Positions 19,134-28,112 are shown, counted from the stretch's first letter. The stretch: 64,000 nt of DNA from Halioxenophilus aromaticivorans (GCF_042850945.1 NZ_AP031496.1:1364001-1428000), one strand, 5' to 3'. Numbers and translations are program-made. The notes: a model not told the origin generated them from the sequence alone.

Positions 19134-20117
19134 ATGAAAACACGCCAGTTAGGAGCATCCGGTTTAACGGTTTCAGAATTAGGTCTAGGTTGTATGGGGT
19201 TGAGTTTTGGTTACGGCCCTGCCACCGATAAAAGCGAGGCCATTAAATTAATCCGCCGTGCGGTAGAATTGGGAGTCACTTTTTTTGATACCGCGGAAAC
19301 CTATGGCCCGTTTATAAATGAAGATGTGGTTGGCGAGGCGCTAAAACCGGTGCGAGACCAAGTGGTAATTGCCACCAAATTCGGTTTTAAAAATGGCAAT
19401 GTGGTAGAAGGTTTTGACAGTAGCCCGAAACAAATTCGCAGGGCCGTGGAAGGATGCCTAAAGCGCCTACGCACGGATCGAATTGACCTGCTCTATCAAC
19501 ATCGGGTAGACCCAAACGTACCCATGGAAGAGGTGGCCGGTACGGTAAAGCAGTTGGTGGGCGAGGGCAAAGTAAAACATTTTGGTTTATCCGAGGCGGG
19601 CGTAGAGAGTATCCGCCGGGCTCACAGTGTATTGCCTGTGGCTGCGGTACAAAGTGAATATTCGCTGTGGTGGCGAGAGCCAGAAACAAGCATCTTCCCA
19701 GTGCTGCAGGAACTCGGTATTGGTTTTGTCCCCTTCAGTCCGTTGGGTAAAGGTTTTTTAACCGGTGCCATCGATCAAAACACCCAGTTCGAAAGCACCG
19801 ACTTCCGCAACACGGTGCCGCGTTTCGATAGCGAGCATCGCGCTGCCAACCAAGCTTTGGTGGATTTATTGAAACAGATGGCCAGTGCTAAGGGGATCAC
19901 TCCGGCACAGTTAGCGTTGGCATGGGTGCAGGTACAAGCGCCTTGGATTGTTCCTATTCCGGGCACCACCAAGCTGCACCGCTTGGAGGAAAACCTAGGT
20001 GCCGCAACAGTGGACTTGAGCGATGCAGACAAGCAGAAAATTGCCTCTATTTTGGCGCAAGCTCCGGTGCAGGGTGATCGCTACGCAGCCCGCGCCCAAA
20101 AGATGATTAACCGGTAA
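19134..20117 (+). CDS. Aldo/keto reductase
   Basis: An NADPH-dependent oxidoreductase of 327 residues with a TIM-barrel fold. Start is ATG 19134 after a strong GGGGAGAAGGA; the upstream in-frame GTG at 19080 has no such site. The catalytic tetrad of the superfamily is visible: D52 and Y57 (FDTAETYG), K82 (ATKFGF) and H123 (YQHRVD). The sequence is of the plant-type/YakC-like branch that includes pyridoxal and auxin-induced reductases (GLGCMGLSFGYGP). A flavodoxin-like gene begins 10 bases after its stop, so the two are likely cotranscribed. The physiological substrate is unknown. Confidence 0.92.
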   Translation: MKTRQLGASGLTVSELGLGCMGLSFGYGPATDKSEAIKLIRRAVELGVTFFDTAETYGPFINEDVVGEALKPVRDQVVIATKFGFKNGNVVEGFDSSPKQIRRAVEGCLKRLRTDRIDLLYQHRVDPNVPMEEVAGTVKQLVGEGKVKHFGLSEAGVESIRRAHSVLPVAAVQSEYSLWWREPETSIFPVLQELGIGFVPFSPLGKGFLTGAIDQNTQFESTDFRNTVPRFDSEHRAANQALVDLLKQMASAKGITPAQLALAWVQVQAPWIVPIPGTTKLHRLEENLGAATVDLSDADKQKIASILAQAPVQGDRYAARAQKMINR

Positions 20118-20127
20118 GGAGCCGATC

Positions 20128-20802
20128 GTGTGGCAGTCGATATCGTTAGGGTTTTTAGGCCAGTTAATGGCATTGATACTGTACAGCGCAGCAATCAATG
20201 CCAGCGACAGCCCGGTAGCCAATGGATCAAGCACAAAGGGCGAAGCACCTAACCGCGAAAAGACGCTAAAGCAGCCAATGAACACCGCAATTATTTATTT
20301 AACGCGCACCGGCAATACCGAAGCCGTGGCCAAGATGATTCAACAAGAGATAGGCGGCGACCTGATTGAACTGCGGCCCGCGCAGTCGTACCCCAGTGAT
20401 TACCAAGCCCACGTAGATCAAGTGGATGAGGAAAATGATCTTGGCTTTTTACCGCCTTTGGCCAACGACCTTGCAGGGCTGGCGCAGTACGAACGGCTAT
20501 TCTTAGGCTATCCCACCTGGGATATGACGTTACCGCCGCCTTTTAAAACCTTGCTCAGCCAAGGGGATTTTAGCGGTAAAACCATCCTTCCCTTTAACAC
20601 CAATGCCGGTTTTGGCGCCGGCGATAGCGTTGCTGTGATCAACCAATTGTGCAGTGACTGCCGGGTTAAAAAAGCACTGATTGTGGAAGGCGGCTACGAG
20701 CGCAAGGGCATAATGTTGGCTATACAGGGCGCCCGGGAGCAAGAGGTACAAGCACAGGTAAAGGATTGGCTCAAGGAAACCGCAGGAGAGAGCAGGCCCT
20801 AG
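20128..20802 (+). CDS. Flavodoxin-family protein with N-terminal export-like extension
   Basis: From residue ~51 the protein is a flavodoxin fold: MNTAIIYLTRTGNTEAVA gives the FMN phosphate loop (T-x-T-G-N-T), followed by LGYPTWDMTLPPP and FNTNAGFGAGD loops that contact the flavin. The first ~27 residues (WQSISLGFLGQLMALILYSAAINA) are hydrophobic and signal-like. Start is GTG 20128 with AAGGAG at 20117-20121, far better than anything before the internal ATG at 20278, so the extension seems real. It overlaps operonically with the aldo/keto reductase. An exported or membrane-anchored flavodoxin would be an electron carrier outside the cytoplasm; alternatively the internal ATG makes a cytoplasmic form. 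Confidence 0.8.
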   Translation: MWQSISLGFLGQLMALILYSAAINASDSPVANGSSTKGEAPNREKTLKQPMNTAIIYLTRTGNTEAVAKMIQQEIGGDLIELRPAQSYPSDYQAHVDQVDEENDLGFLPPLANDLAGLAQYERLFLGYPTWDMTLPPPFKTLLSQGDFSGKTILPFNTNAGFGAGDSVAVINQLCSDCRVKKALIVEGGYERKGIMLAIQGAREQEVQAQVKDWLKETAGESRP

Positions 20803-20890
20803 GGTTTCAAGCAACCTGCTACACAGGCCAGTTTGGCGTATGTCTGCTAATATCAGGGGGTCCTGTTAGTAGAAGTTGAGTTAGCCCATT

Positions 20891-22630
20891 ATGCGTTTGG
20901 TTGCGTGCCCCCGTATTGTGATCAGCCTAGTGATCTGCGCACTGTGTGCCTGTACGGAGCAAAAGTCCGTAGCGCCAAACGAGCCCGGTGAGCAGAAAGC
21001 CGAATATCAAAACCAAACCGAGCTCTCTCAAGCCCAGCAACCTCAAGCCCAGCAGTCCCCAACGGTACCAAGCCCAGCAGAGGAACCGTTGCCGGCGCAA
21101 CCAGACTCCAGCCCGGCACTAAGCCCAGCCGGGCCCGCTGCAGACTCAGAATTCAACGATGCCCTAACGCTCAGTAAAATCCACTGGTACGAAGGCCAGG
21201 TTCAGGCGGCGTTTGACGAAGCCAAGCAAGCCAACAAGCCGTTGTTTTTGTACTGGGGAGCCGTGTGGTGCCCGCCCTGTGAAGAGATTAAACAGACGGT
21301 ATTTAAGAGCCTGGATTTTATAACCCAGTCTCGCCTTTTTATCCCGGTGTATTTGGATGGCGATTCCCAACGAGCGCAAACTTGGGGCGAAACCTTTGCC
21401 GTAAAAGGTTACCCCACAATGATCGTGTTTAACCCCCAAGGTGAAGAAATTACCCGTATTCCTGGAGGCATAGATATTAGTCAATACAACCAAGTGCTGG
21501 CGCGCAGCCTAGAAGCCATGCGGCCCACCTCGGAGCTGCTTACCCTAGCGTTAACTCGCGGTACCTCTCGGTTAACGGCCCAGGATTTCTCTCAGATTGC
21601 CTACTATTCTTGGTGGCAAAAAAATTTACCAGAAAACATTTTGGTATCCGCATCAACGTTATCCAAATTAGCTCACTTAGCTGAGGAAAAGGGCAACCGT
21701 CTGGCCGCCGATCGACTGCAATTACAAGCGTTGATTTTAGGCTACGAAAACGAACAAAACCTCTCCCCGGAAGATGCGCAAAACGTGCATAAATATCTCT
21801 CTGTGTTATTGGCTGATCGGCACCGAGTGATTGCCAATTTAGATTTATTAATCTTTTGGTCGGAGGAGATCCTCAGTGTCATTGCCGAGCCCGGCGAAGA
21901 GCGCGCCCAGTTGGTGATGCGTTGGGTAGCCGGCATGAAGGCCGTGCGTTACGACCAGCGCCTTTCTCACCCGGAGCAAATAGGCACTTGGTACCCAGAA
22001 CTGTATTTTTATTGGATGGACAACCCCGAGGCAACAAGCCTGGAAACTGCCGACCTGCAGGATTTACTGCAGCACATCAACCGGCTGGATAAATCCACCC
22101 AGGGCAGCGCGCGGCAAGCCTATGTGAACCGCGCCTACCAGGTATTGCTGGCCGCGCGGTTGCCGGCCCAGGCAGAGTACATGCTGCAGCAAGAGATTAA
22201 AAACTCGCACCAACCCTATTATTTTATGAGTAGCCTGGCCCAGCTGGCGCGAGATCAGGGCAACAGCGACCTGGCCATCCACTGGTTGCAAAAAGCCTAC
22301 GAGGCCGCCCATGGCCATGCCACCAGGTTTCAGTGGGGGGTAGAGTACATCACCGGTGTGTTGACCATGCAGCCTGAGCAAACCCGGGTTATAGACCAGG
22401 GCATTGATAGCCTGCTGGCCACCATGGAACAACCTCAGGATGTTTTCGCCGGGCGCAATTTTCGGCGGTTAAACACCCTTTTGGCCGCAATAGAACAGTG
22501 GCCCAGCCGGGAGGCCAGCACCGCAGTGATGGCATTTTACGATTCTTTACGTAGAGCCTGTAAAGCCAGCCGGCGGGATTCTATCGCCCGGCAAAACTGT
22601 CGTACTCTTGATGTGATCACCAATAGCTAG
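20891..22630 (+). CDS. Thioredoxin-fold lipoprotein with long helical C-terminal region
   Basis: A 579-residue lipoprotein: lipobox LCAC (Cys21), a Gln/Pro/Glu-rich linker (~30-90), and a thioredoxin-like domain (~95-215) with active site WCPPC (C127, C130) and the cis-Pro loop KGYPTMIVF. The remaining ~350 residues are helical and repeat-like with several Trp/Tyr and Ala-rich pairs (ARLPAQAEYMLQQEI, GNSDLAIHWLQKAYEAA), resembling TPR units. The pattern suggests a periplasmic disulfide reductase or protein-folding factor. No partner such as DsbD is next to it. Only a weak ribosome-binding site precedes ATG 20891. Confidence 0.82.
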   Translation: MRLVACPRIVISLVICALCACTEQKSVAPNEPGEQKAEYQNQTELSQAQQPQAQQSPTVPSPAEEPLPAQPDSSPALSPAGPAADSEFNDALTLSKIHWYEGQVQAAFDEAKQANKPLFLYWGAVWCPPCEEIKQTVFKSLDFITQSRLFIPVYLDGDSQRAQTWGETFAVKGYPTMIVFNPQGEEITRIPGGIDISQYNQVLARSLEAMRPTSELLTLALTRGTSRLTAQDFSQIAYYSWWQKNLPENILVSASTLSKLAHLAEEKGNRLAADRLQLQALILGYENEQNLSPEDAQNVHKYLSVLLADRHRVIANLDLLIFWSEEILSVIAEPGEERAQLVMRWVAGMKAVRYDQRLSHPEQIGTWYPELYFYWMDNPEATSLETADLQDLLQHINRLDKSTQGSARQAYVNRAYQVLLAARLPAQAEYMLQQEIKNSHQPYYFMSSLAQLARDQGNSDLAIHWLQKAYEAAHGHATRFQWGVEYITGVLTMQPEQTRVIDQGIDSLLATMEQPQDVFAGRNFRRLNTLLAAIEQWPSREASTAVMAFYDSLRRACKASRRDSIARQNCRTLDVITNS

Positions 22631-22739
22631 ATTACATTATCCTGTGTAATTTTACGCAAATCCCAGGCCTGTGCTTCTCAGCGCCGGTTTGAATCGTGTA
22701 CTCTAGGTCCGCTGTTTAGGACTCTAGGAGTGTTTGCGT

Positions 22740-23297
22740 ATGTCGGACTTCATGCCATTTATAATTTTTGCCATCATTGTGCCGCTGTTTTGGGCAGTAT
22801 CCACCTATAACCGCTTTATTAAATACACCAACATGATTGAAGAAGGTTGGAGCATTATTGATGTTGCGTTAAAACGCCGTGCTAATCTCATCCCCAAATT
22901 GGTCAGTGCAGTGAGTGGTTACAGCCAGCACGAGACCGATACCTTGAAAAACGTAACGGCTCAACGCCTGGCTACCGACGACCGCAGTGAGCGCACCAAG
23001 GAAGAATCCGAGGTTTCCCGTGGTTTAGGTAATTTATTGGCGGTGGCAGAAAATTACCCAGAACTCAAAGCCAGCCAAAACTTTTTAGAGTTGCAAAAAG
23101 CGTTAAACCAAGTAGAGGCCGAAGTCGCTTCCTCCCGCAACACCTTCAACCAGCGTATTCGCCAGTTAAACACGTTGGTACAGCAGTTTCCCAGTAATAT
23201 CATTGCCTCTATTTTTAACTTTAAGCGAGACGAGTACTTTCAGCTGGAGTTAGCAACAGAGCGTGAAGTACCGGAAACACCGTGGGATAGAAAATAG
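22740..23297 (+). CDS. lemA: LemA family protein
   Basis: A 185-residue protein with one N-terminal transmembrane helix (MPFIIFAIIVPLFWAVSTYN) and the LemA core YNRFIKYTNMIEEGWSIIDVALKRRANLIPKLVSAVSGY. LemA proteins are membrane proteins of poorly known function, often next to zinc peptidases such as HtpX. ATG 22740 is preferred over TTG 22734 because the GGAG at 22727-22730 sits 9 bases from it. A different zinc peptidase gene starts 15 bases downstream, so the pair looks like an operon with a shared envelope or proteolysis role. Confidence 0.92.
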   Translation: MSDFMPFIIFAIIVPLFWAVSTYNRFIKYTNMIEEGWSIIDVALKRRANLIPKLVSAVSGYSQHETDTLKNVTAQRLATDDRSERTKEESEVSRGLGNLLAVAENYPELKASQNFLELQKALNQVEAEVASSRNTFNQRIRQLNTLVQQFPSNIIASIFNFKRDEYFQLELATEREVPETPWDRK

Positions 23298-23312
23298 TAA
23301 AAGGGATAAACC

Positions 23313-24173
23313 ATGCGTTGGCAGAGAACTCGCAGAAGCAGTAACGTAGAAGACCGTCGCCGAGGCGGCGGTAAAGTGGGTGGCAAAGGCCTATTGGGCG
23401 GTGGCATTGGCACCATCGTCATTGCCTTGGTGGCCATGTATTTTGGCGTTGACCCGCAGTTAATCAACAGCCTAGTGGGCGGGCTAGAGGGCGGTACCGC
23501 CAGCCAATCTACAGCCAGTGAACCCATCCCTACCAACGACCCCCAGGCGCAATTTGTGGCTGCAGTGCTTGGTGATACCGAAACCACCTGGCACGAAATC
23601 TTTGCCGCCAACAATGCCCGCTACCAGGAGCCGAAGCTGGTACTGTTTAGCGGTGCTGTGCGCTCAGCGTGCGGCCACGCGCAAGCGGCTATGGGGCCGT
23701 TTTACTGCCCCGGCGACAAAAAGGTGTACATTGATTTAAGCTTCTTCCGGGATTTGGCCAACAAGTACCAAGCACCGGGTGATTTTGCCCAGGCCTACGT
23801 CATTGCCCACGAAGTTGGCCACCACATTCAAACACTGCTGGGGATTTCCTCCCGCGTTCATATGCAAAAGCAGCAGGTGAGCAAAACCCAGGCAAATGCG
23901 TTATCGGTTAAGCAAGAGCTGCAAGCCGATTGCTTCGCCGGCGTTTGGGCGCACTACGCTAAAAACAAGCGCGATTTATTAGAGCCCGGTGATTTAGAAG
24001 AGGGTTTAAAAGCGGCATCAGCCGTAGGCGATGACCGCCTACAAAAACAAGCCCAGGGCTACGTGGTGCCAGAGAGCTTTACCCATGGCAGCTCCGAGCA
24101 ACGTATGCAGTGGTTCCAAGTGGGCTTTAAAGCCGGCGATCTTAACCGCTGTGATACCTTTACCAAAATGTAG
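23313..24173 (+). CDS. YpfJ-like neutral zinc metallopeptidase
   Basis: A 286-residue protein of the YpfJ/KPN_02809 family. A Gly/Arg-rich cytoplasmic start (RRRGGGKVGGKGLLGGG) leads into one transmembrane helix (TIVIALVAMYFGV), then a periplasmic peptidase domain with the zinc motif HEVGHH (H166, E167, H170) and the downstream ELQADCFAGVWAHYA segment supplying the third ligand region. Two pairs of cysteines (SACGHAQ, FYCPGDK) are typical of the family. It follows lemA directly. No substrate is known. Confidence 0.92.
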   Translation: MRWQRTRRSSNVEDRRRGGGKVGGKGLLGGGIGTIVIALVAMYFGVDPQLINSLVGGLEGGTASQSTASEPIPTNDPQAQFVAAVLGDTETTWHEIFAANNARYQEPKLVLFSGAVRSACGHAQAAMGPFYCPGDKKVYIDLSFFRDLANKYQAPGDFAQAYVIAHEVGHHIQTLLGISSRVHMQKQQVSKTQANALSVKQELQADCFAGVWAHYAKNKRDLLEPGDLEEGLKAASAVGDDRLQKQAQGYVVPESFTHGSSEQRMQWFQVGFKAGDLNRCDTFTKM

Positions 24174-24212
24174 TTTTACGAATATGTAGCTATACCAAAT
24201 GTAGCTATCGAT

Positions 24213-24238
24213 CTGAAACGGCAAATTTACCGTTTCAG
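24213..24238 (+). terminator. Perfect hairpin after ypfJ-like gene
   Basis: Arms CTGAAACGG and CCGTTTCAG pair perfectly around an 8-base loop 39 bases after the stop, without a T run. Just before it, TGTAGCTAT occurs twice. Likely the 3' end of the lemA-peptidase transcript. Confidence 0.45.
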
Positions 24239-24269
24239 CGCCGCACATAAGCCCGATTCGGCACCCCAA

Positions 24270-24283
24270 CGAAACGGGCTTGA
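24270..24283 (+). promoter_or_regulatory. FNR/Anr box upstream of hemN
   Basis: TTGATGCCAATCAA is a perfect match to the FNR/Anr consensus TTGAT-N4-ATCAA. A TATAAT follows at 24315-24320. The box centre lies 41 bases before the centre of this -10, about one helical turn further than the classic -41.5 class II arrangement. The hemN start codon is 64 bases downstream. Anaerobic activation of hemN by FNR/Anr is well known in Pseudomonas and enterics. Confidence 0.75.
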
Positions 24284-24346
24284 TGCCAATCAATATCCCC
24301 CATTGCACCAGCCCTATAATGCCAAATTTTCTACGAGTGATTGGTT

Positions 24347-25753
24347 ATGTCTTGTGCAACCGTTCTTTGGAACGCCGATCTTATTCACCGTTACGACCTG
24401 GCCGGGCCAAGGTACACCTCCTACCCAACCGCACCGCAGTTTGTTGAGGGCTACCCTCAATCCGAAGTGGACAACGCCATCGCCCGCAGTAACCAAGCCG
24501 GCCGGCCGCTGTCGCTTTACTTTCATATTCCGTTCTGCGACACCATCTGCTACTACTGCGGTTGCAACAAAATTGTGACGGCCAATAAACGCAGGGCGCA
24601 GCCCTATCTAAACGCGTTACACAAAGAAATTGCGTTGCGCGCGCAGCAGGTGGAAAGCCACCGGCCGGTGAATCAATTACACTGGGGTGGTGGAACGCCA
24701 ACGTTTATCAGTGACGACGAAAAGCGCGAGCTAATGCGAGTCACCGCCGAGCATTTTAATTTGGCCGGCGATGACAGCGGTGAGTATTCCATTGAAATTC
24801 ACCCCGGTGGCTTGGCGTTGGATAGCCTAGGCGTATTGCGAGAGATAGGCTTCAATCGGTTGAGCATGGGGGTGCAGGATTTCAACCCCCAGGTTCAAAT
24901 GGCCGTAAATCGCTTTAACTCGGTGGAGGAAGTGGCGGCGCTGGCGCAACGGGCCAAAAGCGAAGGCTTTTTATCACTGAGCATGGATTTAATTTATGGC
25001 CTGCCACACCAAAGTGTGGCCACCATGACCGAGACCTTGCAGCATATTATTGCGCTAGACCCAGAGCGGCTATCGCTATTTAACTACGCGCACATGCCGC
25101 ATCTGTTTAAAAGCCAAAAGCAAATTGACGAATCCGGCTTGCCCAGTGCCCAGGAAAAACTGGCTATCTTAAAATCCGCCATCGGCCAATTGCAGGCCGC
25201 GGACTATGTTTATGTGGGCATGGATCATTTCGCTAAACCCTGTGATGATCTGGTAGTTGCACAGCGCCAAGGCACGTTGCAGCGCAACTTTCAGGGCTAT
25301 GCCACCCATGGTAATTGTGATTTGCTCGCCTTTGGTGTGTCGTCCATCAGTGCTGTGGATTCCATCTTTGCGCAAAACCACAAAGATATCCCCAGTTACG
25401 TGAATGCGCTTAGCCAAGGCACACTGCCGGTAGCCAAAGGGCTTAGCCTCAATCAAGAAGATTTATTGCGCCGAGCGGTTATCAATCAATTGATTTGCCA
25501 ATTCGAATGTGACTTTGCAACGATCAGTGAGCAATGGAAGATTAATTTTGAGCAGCATTTTGCACAAGAGCTGGCACAACTGAAGCCCATGATAAACGAT
25601 GGGTTAATTTTGCTTACCGAGCATGGCCTTAGGGTTACCGATCAGGGGCGGTTATTAATTCGCCGTATTTGTATGGTATTTGATGAATACCTATCGCCGG
25701 GTAAAGCCGCCGCGCAACAGAGCCTGCGCGCGCGCTACTCAAAAATTCTGTAA
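24347..25753 (+). CDS. hemN: Oxygen-independent coproporphyrinogen III oxidase
   Basis: A radical-SAM enzyme converting coproporphyrinogen III to protoporphyrinogen IX without oxygen in heme synthesis. It is 468 residues, the usual HemN length. The Fe-S motif CxxxCxxC is present (C64, C68, C71 in FCDTICYYCGC, with the extra conserved Cys after it), as are LHWGGGTPTF (SAM binding) and RLSMGVQDFNPQVQ. ATG 24347 is favoured over the TTG two codons upstream. A perfect FNR/Anr box and a -10 precede it, which supports induction at low oxygen. It converges with the phosphatase gene, with both stop codons inside one hairpin. Confidence 0.95.
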   Translation: MSCATVLWNADLIHRYDLAGPRYTSYPTAPQFVEGYPQSEVDNAIARSNQAGRPLSLYFHIPFCDTICYYCGCNKIVTANKRRAQPYLNALHKEIALRAQQVESHRPVNQLHWGGGTPTFISDDEKRELMRVTAEHFNLAGDDSGEYSIEIHPGGLALDSLGVLREIGFNRLSMGVQDFNPQVQMAVNRFNSVEEVAALAQRAKSEGFLSLSMDLIYGLPHQSVATMTETLQHIIALDPERLSLFNYAHMPHLFKSQKQIDESGLPSAQEKLAILKSAIGQLQAADYVYVGMDHFAKPCDDLVVAQRQGTLQRNFQGYATHGNCDLLAFGVSSISAVDSIFAQNHKDIPSYVNALSQGTLPVAKGLSLNQEDLLRRAVINQLICQFECDFATISEQWKINFEQHFAQELAQLKPMINDGLILLTEHGLRVTDQGRLLIRRICMVFDEYLSPGKAAAQQSLRARYSKIL

Positions 25754-25767
25754 CCGCTTGGTTACAG
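25748..25767. terminator. Bidirectional hairpin holding both stop codons
   Basis: CTGTAACC and GGTTACAG pair perfectly around GCTT. The hemN TAA (25751-25753) lies in the left arm and the phosphatase TAA (complement of 25762-25764) in the right arm. On the minus strand the stem is followed by AATTTTT, giving a plausible intrinsic terminator for the phosphatase gene. Confidence 0.6.
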
Positions 25768-27285
25768 AAACTCGGAGCGAAACTTACACACCGGCTCGCC
25801 ATGTTCGTTGCTATAAAGCATAAATTGCAGTTGCGGTGCGCCGGTTTCTTTATTGCGGGTAATTTCCACAATGCCCATATTCATATCTCCGCAGGGGTTG
25901 CTCTTGTCATCGTCTACGCCGGGCAATAACTGAACCTTGGCGTGTGGCCCGGTTTTTACGTGCAGTGTGCGTTTTGTGCGAATAATCAAACTCGATAAAA
26001 ATTGAATCACCTTGCCGGTGTCGTGGGTGATACCGCTGGAAATAAACTGGTACAAATTAGGCGGTTGGTCTTCCCAGCTAATGCTGTGCACACAGCCAAT
26101 ATGAATATCGCCGCTGAGTAACACCATTTTTTGCTCGGGGTAATCTCGCTGATGCTGGTGCAGCATGGCTGCGATCAAGTCTCTATCGTGGCGGTGGCCG
26201 CGAGTGGACCAGCGGTCGGAGAAGTCTTCTCCCTCTGGCGTTATGCGGGCCGCCAAGCGGGTGAGCGGCTTTGGCAAGTGCACCAAAGGCACGGATAACA
26301 CTAAAAATAAAAATTCTTTATCGCCGTTGTTGGCCAGGTACTGTTTTAAATCTTCCAGTTGTTGGCTGCTAACGATGCGAGGGCTATCACCCACCCGGCG
26401 ATTGGAGCGTATATCCAAAAAGTAGGTGCCAATGCTGCCGAACTCGCTGGCAAAATCGAAACTCGGTGGCGGTACTTGGCTGGGGTGATGAATTAGCGAA
26501 CCCTGGTAATCCACAAACGCCTGGAAGGCGCCTTGCCGAAAGTTCTGCCATTGTGGCTGATTGTGCTCAATGGCTGAGCCCCAGTTATCGATAATATCGT
26601 GGTCATCAATGGCGGGGTAACAGGCGTAGTTGGCCAATAATTTTTTCCACCCGGGCACATTCCAAAAGTGGCGATAGCGCTGGTGAAATAATTGGCGAAC
26701 CTCCTCGGCGCTGCATTCCAATATGGTTTGTTTGCCCTCTGGGGCGACGGTTTTAAAATAGTCATCATCAAACAAAGACATGGTGCCGGGCATGTCAGAG
26801 TACATTTGATCGCCACCCATAATGACCTGATCCACCTGGTGCTGTTCAAGCACCTTGTGCATGGCGGTGAGCATGTCTTCCGAAGACGAGCGAATATCAC
26901 CATTATTTTCAAATGGTTGGTGGCAGCTCATTAAGGCCAGGCTAAACTTTTCGGGTTCGCAGTCATCGCTGGCGGCGGTGCGAAAGCTGCCTTGGGCCAA
27001 TACCTGGCCTTGCTCATCACACAGTTTTAGCCAATAACGTTGGCTGGCTTGCAGGGGCTCAAGAATCTCACTGCCGGTGTAATCCGCCAGGTCATCACTT
27101 ACGGTGACAGCCAGTTGGCCATCGCATTGGCTGGAATCTTCCAGTCCCCAGCGCAGCTCAAAGCGGCCGGTACTACCGGTGCGGTACCAGGCCCGAATAT
27201 TGGTGGCGTTGGTTGCGCCAATGGCCAGTGTAGATTCTAGGGGCGGGTTGGAAAAATGTTGCGGTTTGATGGCGGCGCGCTCCAA
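25762..27285 (-). CDS. PhoD-like alkaline phosphatase / metallophosphoesterase
   Basis: A 507-residue protein with an N-terminal fibronectin-like beta domain (~1-105) and a PhoD-like metallophosphatase domain carrying MSCHQPF, IMGGDQMYSD, AIDDHDIIDNWG, LSGDIHIGCVHSI and QFISSGITHD. Metal-binding Asp, Asn and His residues of that family are in these motifs. It has no Tat or Sec signal, unlike secreted PhoD, so a cytoplasmic phosphodiesterase or phosphatase is likely. The frame has no ATG near its start: TTG 27285 or CTG 27291 are the options before an upstream stop, and the start is uncertain. It is divergent from the ceramidase-like gene. Confidence 0.85.
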   Translation of the reverse strand: MERAAIKPQHFSNPPLESTLAIGATNATNIRAWYRTGSTGRFELRWGLEDSSQCDGQLAVTVSDDLADYTGSEILEPLQASQRYWLKLCDEQGQVLAQGSFRTAASDDCEPEKFSLALMSCHQPFENNGDIRSSSEDMLTAMHKVLEQHQVDQVIMGGDQMYSDMPGTMSLFDDDYFKTVAPEGKQTILECSAEEVRQLFHQRYRHFWNVPGWKKLLANYACYPAIDDHDIIDNWGSAIEHNQPQWQNFRQGAFQAFVDYQGSLIHHPSQVPPPSFDFASEFGSIGTYFLDIRSNRRVGDSPRIVSSQQLEDLKQYLANNGDKEFLFLVLSVPLVHLPKPLTRLAARITPEGEDFSDRWSTRGHRHDRDLIAAMLHQHQRDYPEQKMVLLSGDIHIGCVHSISWEDQPPNLYQFISSGITHDTGKVIQFLSSLIIRTKRTLHVKTGPHAKVQLLPGVDDDKSNPCGDMNMGIVEITRNKETGAPQLQFMLYSNEHGEPVCKFRSEFL

Positions 27286-27381
27286 TAACAGCCATTGATT
27301 GCGAGTTTGCCAGGGGCATTACTCAATGAAGTGACAGTGTACGATATACTGAAACAAATCAGGGTTATAAGTTCCGGGTAT

Positions 27382-28035
27382 ATGATTGATATCTACTGCG
27401 AGCGCAACGGGCCGGCGTTTTGGTCGGAGCCGGTGAACGCGTTGACTAATTTGTCTTTTTTCGCGGCTTTTTTATTGTTGGTCCCGGTGCTACGCCGGCA
27501 CTGGCCCGCACTGAGTAACGCCAACCGAGTGGTTAGCATGGTGTTGATGGTTTTGCTGCTGGCCATCTGCATTGGTAGCTTCGCCTTTCATACGCTCGCC
27601 TCGAAGCCCGCTATGCTGGCCGACATCATTCCTATTTCGTTATTCCAATTGGTGTTTCTGGCGGCCTATATGCGCTTAGCCATGGGGTTGGGTAGGCTTA
27701 AAGTGATTGCTGCAATGTCGGCATTTTTTGCTTGTGGTGCACTGTGCAGTGCACTGCCTATTGCGTTAAACGGCTCTCAGACCTACATCGCCGCACTGGT
27801 ATTTTTGTCCATACTCGCGACGTCGCACTATGGTCACAGCTAGCGTCATCCTAAGGCCCTGTGGTTGGCCGTGGCCTGCTTTACGCTGGCATTGTGCTTC
27901 CGTACCCTAGACTCGCTGGTATGCCCGCTGTGGCCCCTGGGGCTGCACTTTCTCTGGCATCTGACCAATGGCGTGGTGCTGTATCTGTGCGTTCAGGCCT
28001 ATCTTGATCGGGTTTCAAGCGATACGTTTAAATAG
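27382..28035 (+). pseudogene. Ceramidase-like multi-pass membrane protein interrupted by an in-frame amber codon
   Basis: The frame from ATG 27382 codes for several transmembrane helices (ALTNLSFFAAFLLLVPVLR, VSMVLMVLLLAICIGSFAFH) like the ceramidase/alkaline-ceramidase superfamily of bacterial membrane hydrolases. It stops at TAG 27841-27843. The same frame goes on for 63 codons to a TAG at 28033, reading RHPKALWLAVACFTLAL, then FRTLDSLVCP and GLHFLWHLTNGVVLY, the conserved C-terminal His/Asp-containing part of this family. So one base change, sequencing error or suppressed codon separates a complete gene into two. The CNALTN-like and FHT (His) motifs precede the stop. Function, if expressed, would be lipid amide hydrolysis; uncertain. 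Confidence 0.75.
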
Positions 28036-28112
28036 TAGTCTAAGCGCCACGCTAAACCATGGCCCAAGCCAAGTGCTTGAAAACTGTACAAATTTTATTT
28101 TCACAAAAGGGG

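Noticed and set aside
20278..20802. Flavodoxin starting at the internal ATG
   Set aside because: The GTG at 20128 has a much better ribosome-binding site right after the preceding gene; kept only as an alternative.
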